64,000 bases of DNA from Bradyrhizobium sp. AUGA SZCCT0158. GTDB lineage: Bacteria > Pseudomonadota > Alphaproteobacteria > Rhizobiales > Xanthobacteraceae. The notes below the pieces were generated by a model that searched no databases, was not told where the DNA came from, and saw only the letters and a program-made list of their open reading frames with translations. Location: assembly GCF_018130065.1 (NCBI RefSeq), contig NZ_JAFCME010000007.1, positions 62,001 to 126,000 of the forward strand. Reading direction: 5' to 3'. Below are positions 61,600 through 64,000 of the stretch, piece by piece. Position numbers and translations under genes: made by a program. The first letter of the stretch is position 1. Every line of letters begins with the position of its first letter.

Positions 61600-62552
61600 T
61601 GTTCGATCCGGGGATCAACGGCCGCGCACAGCAAATCCGCGATCAGGTTCACCAGAATGACTACGATCACCATCGTAAAGACCACGCCCTGCACGATCGG
61701 AAAATCACGCTGGATGGCGCCGCGCACGATCAGGCTACCGAGGCCGGGAATCGCAAATACGGCTTCGATCACGACGGTCGCCGCCAGCATGCGGTTGACC
61801 AGGATGCTGATGATCGTGAACAGATTGACGCTGACATTCTTCAGCCCGTGCTGCCACAGGATGCGCGTCATCGAGAGGCCCTTGGCGTGCAGGGTGCGCA
61901 CATATTGCGACGACAGCACTTCCAGCAGCGATCCCCGCAACTGCCGCGCCACCTCGGCCATGCCGTAGGCGGCAATCGCAATGCCCGGCAGCAGCGCATG
62001 CCGGATCGCCTCGATGGGCGAAACGCTGAAGGATTTCGCACCGGTCGCCGGCAGCCAGTTCAGCTTGAGGGAAATTTCGGCGACCAGAATCATCGCCAGC
62101 CAAAAGCCGGGTATAGCGACACCGAGCGACGCGATCAGGCTCACGGTCTTGTCGACCCAGCCATCGGGTTTGATCGCGGCGATCACCCCCATTGGAATTC
62201 CCGTGACCAGCGCCAGCACCAGCGCGATCGCCACGATCAAGAGCGTATTGGGAAAGGCCCGCGAGATCGAGGTCGCGACCTTCTCGCCCGTCAGCAGCGA
62301 TTGCGACAGATCGCCTTGCACGACATTCGCCAGCCACGCGCCGTACTGCACCAGGAACGGCCGATCGAGGCCGTAGATCTTCCGGATTTCGGTAATGCGC
62401 GCGTCGGTGGCGTTGTCGCCGGCCAGCGTCACCGCGATGTCGCCGGGCACCAGTTTGAGCAGCGCGAACACCATGAAGGTCGCGAGCAGGATCACGGGCA
62501 GCGCCTGCAGCAGGCGGCCGCCGATGACCCTTGTCGGACTTCGTCGCGCCAT
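61596..62552 (-). CDS. Oligopeptide/dipeptide-type ABC permease (DppB class)
   Basis: A 318-residue inner-membrane protein with about six helices. Family parts are VFALLKLVPGDIAVTLAGD near the start, IYGLDRPFLVQYGAWLANVVQGDLSQSL (location residues about 53-80) and the EAA loop SQYVRTLHAKGLSMTRILW. It pairs with the DppC-class permease whose gene it overlaps. The receptor gene lies just upstream, 4 bp away. Confidence 0.88.
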   Translation of the reverse strand: MARRSPTRVIGGRLLQALPVILLATFMVFALLKLVPGDIAVTLAGDNATDARITEIRKIYGLDRPFLVQYGAWLANVVQGDLSQSLLTGEKVATSISRAFPNTLLIVAIALVLALVTGIPMGVIAAIKPDGWVDKTVSLIASLGVAIPGFWLAMILVAEISLKLNWLPATGAKSFSVSPIEAIRHALLPGIAIAAYGMAEVARQLRGSLLEVLSSQYVRTLHAKGLSMTRILWQHGLKNVSVNLFTIISILVNRMLAATVVIEAVFAIPGLGSLIVRGAIQRDFPIVQGVVFTMVIVVILVNLIADLLCAAVDPRIEQ

Positions 62553-62556
62553 TCGG

Positions 62557-64000
62557 TCAGCTCTCCAGCCAGACGTCGTCGTATTTCGGCTTGCCCAGCA
62601 GGTTCGGCCTGTAGCCCTGCACTTTCTTGTTCATGGCGACCAGTTCGAACTGGAACGCGAGCGGCGCCACAAGAGCGTTTTCCATCACCAGCCGCTGCAC
62701 GGTCGCGAACGCCTTGCGCCGCAGCTCGATGTCTTCCGACGCGCGCGATTCCTTGATCGCGGCTTCGAGCTCCGGCGGAACCGCGCCCCGGCCGCCATTG
62801 TAATAGGCGTCCTTGGTGAACATCAGCGAATAGGTCAGGCTCGGATCGGGCCGCCCGGTCCATGCCGCGAGAATGCCGGAGCCACGCTTCTCGGCGCCGA
62901 AGAACGCAGCAGAGGCTTCCGCGATCGGCGCATTCAGGAACCGCACATTCATGCCGGCTTTGCGGAACTGTTCGATCAGGATTTCCTGGCGCTGCACCGA
63001 ATCCTGATCGGGATAGCCGACCAGTTCGATCGGCAAGCCGTCCTTGAATCCGGCCTCGGCAAGCAGCTTCTTCGCCTTGTCGGGATCGTGAGGATAAAGC
63101 CCGGCGACCGACTTGTCGTAGGCCCAATGCGCTTTCGGCAGGTTCATGTAGGCCGGCTCGGCAAGGCTTGCGAGCGCCGCCTTGACGAAGGTTTCGCGAT
63201 CGATCGCAAAATTGAAGGCCTGACGCACCTTGATGTTGTCGAACGGCGGTTTTGCCCAGTTCAGGAAAATCTGGAACACGTAGAGCGTCGGGCCGTTGAA
63301 GATCTTGATGTTGCTGGCGCGCTCCACGATCGCCTTCTGCCGCGGCGGCAGCTGATACATAAGATCGTTCTGGCCGGCGGTCACCGAGCGTGATCCGGTC
63401 GTCAATTCCGGAATGATCGAGAACTCGATTCCATCTGGATAGGGACGGTTCGGCTTCCAGTATTTCTCGTTGCGCTTGATGACGATCTTCTCGCCGTCCG
63501 CCCAGCTGACGAAGGTATAGGCGCCGGCGCCGACCGGCGTGCGCGCGACATTGCCGGCCGCACTGGCCTTGACCGCGGCCGGCGACACCATCATGCCGGC
63601 CCGGTCGGAGAGAATGCCGGGCAATGCTGCGTCGGGTGTGCTCAGCTTCACCGTGACCTGCAACGGACCGGTCACCGCAGCCGATTCCATCGCGGCGAGA
63701 TCAGCCTTGATGTTGGATTTCGGATCGCTTTTGTTGCGTTCCAGGTTGAACTTGACGGCCTCGGCATCGAGCGGCGTGCCGTCGTGGAAGGTCACGCCGG
63801 AGCGGATGTTGAGCACCAGGGTGGTCGGGTCCGAAAAGCTCCAGCTCTCGGCGAGGCCGGGCTTGGGCTTGAGCGTCTCGAAATCCCATTCGGTCAGCGT
63901 GTCGTACATCGTGAACAGGAAGGCATGGTCCGAACCGGCGCCGCCGGTCGCGGGGTCAAGGCTCGATGGGTTCGCCGGCGCCGAAATGCGCAGGATACCG
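62557..64000 (-). CDS. ABC transporter substrate-binding protein, family 5 (DppA/OppA class), 5' end missing
   Basis: At least 480 residues of a periplasmic receptor of the SBP_bac_5 family; the gene runs off the right edge, so the signal peptide is missing. The visible N-terminal part has PSSLDPATGGAGSDHAFLFT and MYDTLTEWDFETLKPKPGLAE, which match the ligand-lid region. QAFNFAIDRETFVKAAL and YPHDPDKAKKLLAEAGF follow in the middle. It feeds the two permeases. No ATPase gene is inside the window; it may lie to the right. Confidence 0.88.
   Translation of the reverse strand, partial: GILRISAPANPSSLDPATGGAGSDHAFLFTMYDTLTEWDFETLKPKPGLAESWSFSDPTTLVLNIRSGVTFHDGTPLDAEAVKFNLERNKSDPKSNIKADLAAMESAAVTGPLQVTVKLSTPDAALPGILSDRAGMMVSPAAVKASAAGNVARTPVGAGAYTFVSWADGEKIVIKRNEKYWKPNRPYPDGIEFSIIPELTTGSRSVTAGQNDLMYQLPPRQKAIVERASNIKIFNGPTLYVFQIFLNWAKPPFDNIKVRQAFNFAIDRETFVKAALASLAEPAYMNLPKAHWAYDKSVAGLYPHDPDKAKKLLAEAGFKDGLPIELVGYPDQDSVQRQEILIEQFRKAGMNVRFLNAPIAEASAAFFGAEKRGSGILAAWTGRPDPSLTYSLMFTKDAYYNGGRGAVPPELEAAIKESRASEDIELRRKAFATVQRLVMENALVAPLAFQFELVAMNKKVQGYRPNLLGKPKYDDVWLES

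Overview
The window is a high-GC alphaproteobacterial chromosome segment, most like Bradyrhizobium or a close relative in the Nitrobacteraceae. This rests on protein style, many ABC-type uptake systems for organic acids and amino acids, and several families of dispersed palindromic repeats typical of that group. I see no rRNA, tRNA, CRISPR array, insertion sequence or phage genes, and nothing that marks an integrated island. The least ordered stretch is about 22.3-32.3 kb, with small hypothetical genes, gene remnants and long non-coding gaps.

Layout. 0-1.2 kb: start of a monooxygenase-like gene, then a divergent DUF1772/MarR pair with a 16-bp palindrome between. 1.3-7.8 kb: a SsuA/TauA-like ABC uptake system (binding protein, TetR regulator, permease, ATPase) with three enzymes (epimerase-like, GNAT, DapA-like) inside the transporter operon. 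7.9-11.9 kb: a ferric-iron-type ABC transporter. 12.1-13.5 kb: an MFS pump. 13.7-16.4 kb: a two-subunit molybdenum hydroxylase. 16.4-20.0 kb: sulfur oxidation genes (flavocytochrome c-like pair, then soxXYZA). 20.1-22.3 kb: ferredoxin-NADP reductase divergent from an enamidase. 22.4-32 kb: mixed small genes, a nitronate monooxygenase, a hybrid histidine kinase, a DUF534 binding protein and two broken genes. 32.3-34.4 kb: methanethiol oxidase plus a membrane protein. 34.5-48.5 kb: a nicotinate catabolism locus. 48.5-57 kb: MetY, an alpha/beta hydrolase, an HtrA-like protease, a GMC oxidoreductase pair, and a divergent P450/Baeyer-Villiger pair. 57.3-64 kb: a fused biotin-dependent acyl-CoA carboxylase followed by an oligopeptide-type ABC system cut by the window end.

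Most interesting reading. Two separated blocks look like one nicotinate-degrading regulon using the reductive route known from Eubacterium barkeri, not the oxidative maleamate route of Pseudomonas. A NicAB-like cytochrome-linked dehydrogenase would make 6-hydroxynicotinate. A 6-hydroxynicotinate reductase would reduce it to 1,4,5,6-tetrahydro-6-oxonicotinate. The enamidase, 20 kb away, would open that ring, and the reductase beside it could supply reduced ferredoxin. The divergent promoters of both blocks carry the same kind of palindrome (TTYGTRYACRAA), and a MarR gene ends the reductase operon. The link is inferred from sequence and not demonstrated.
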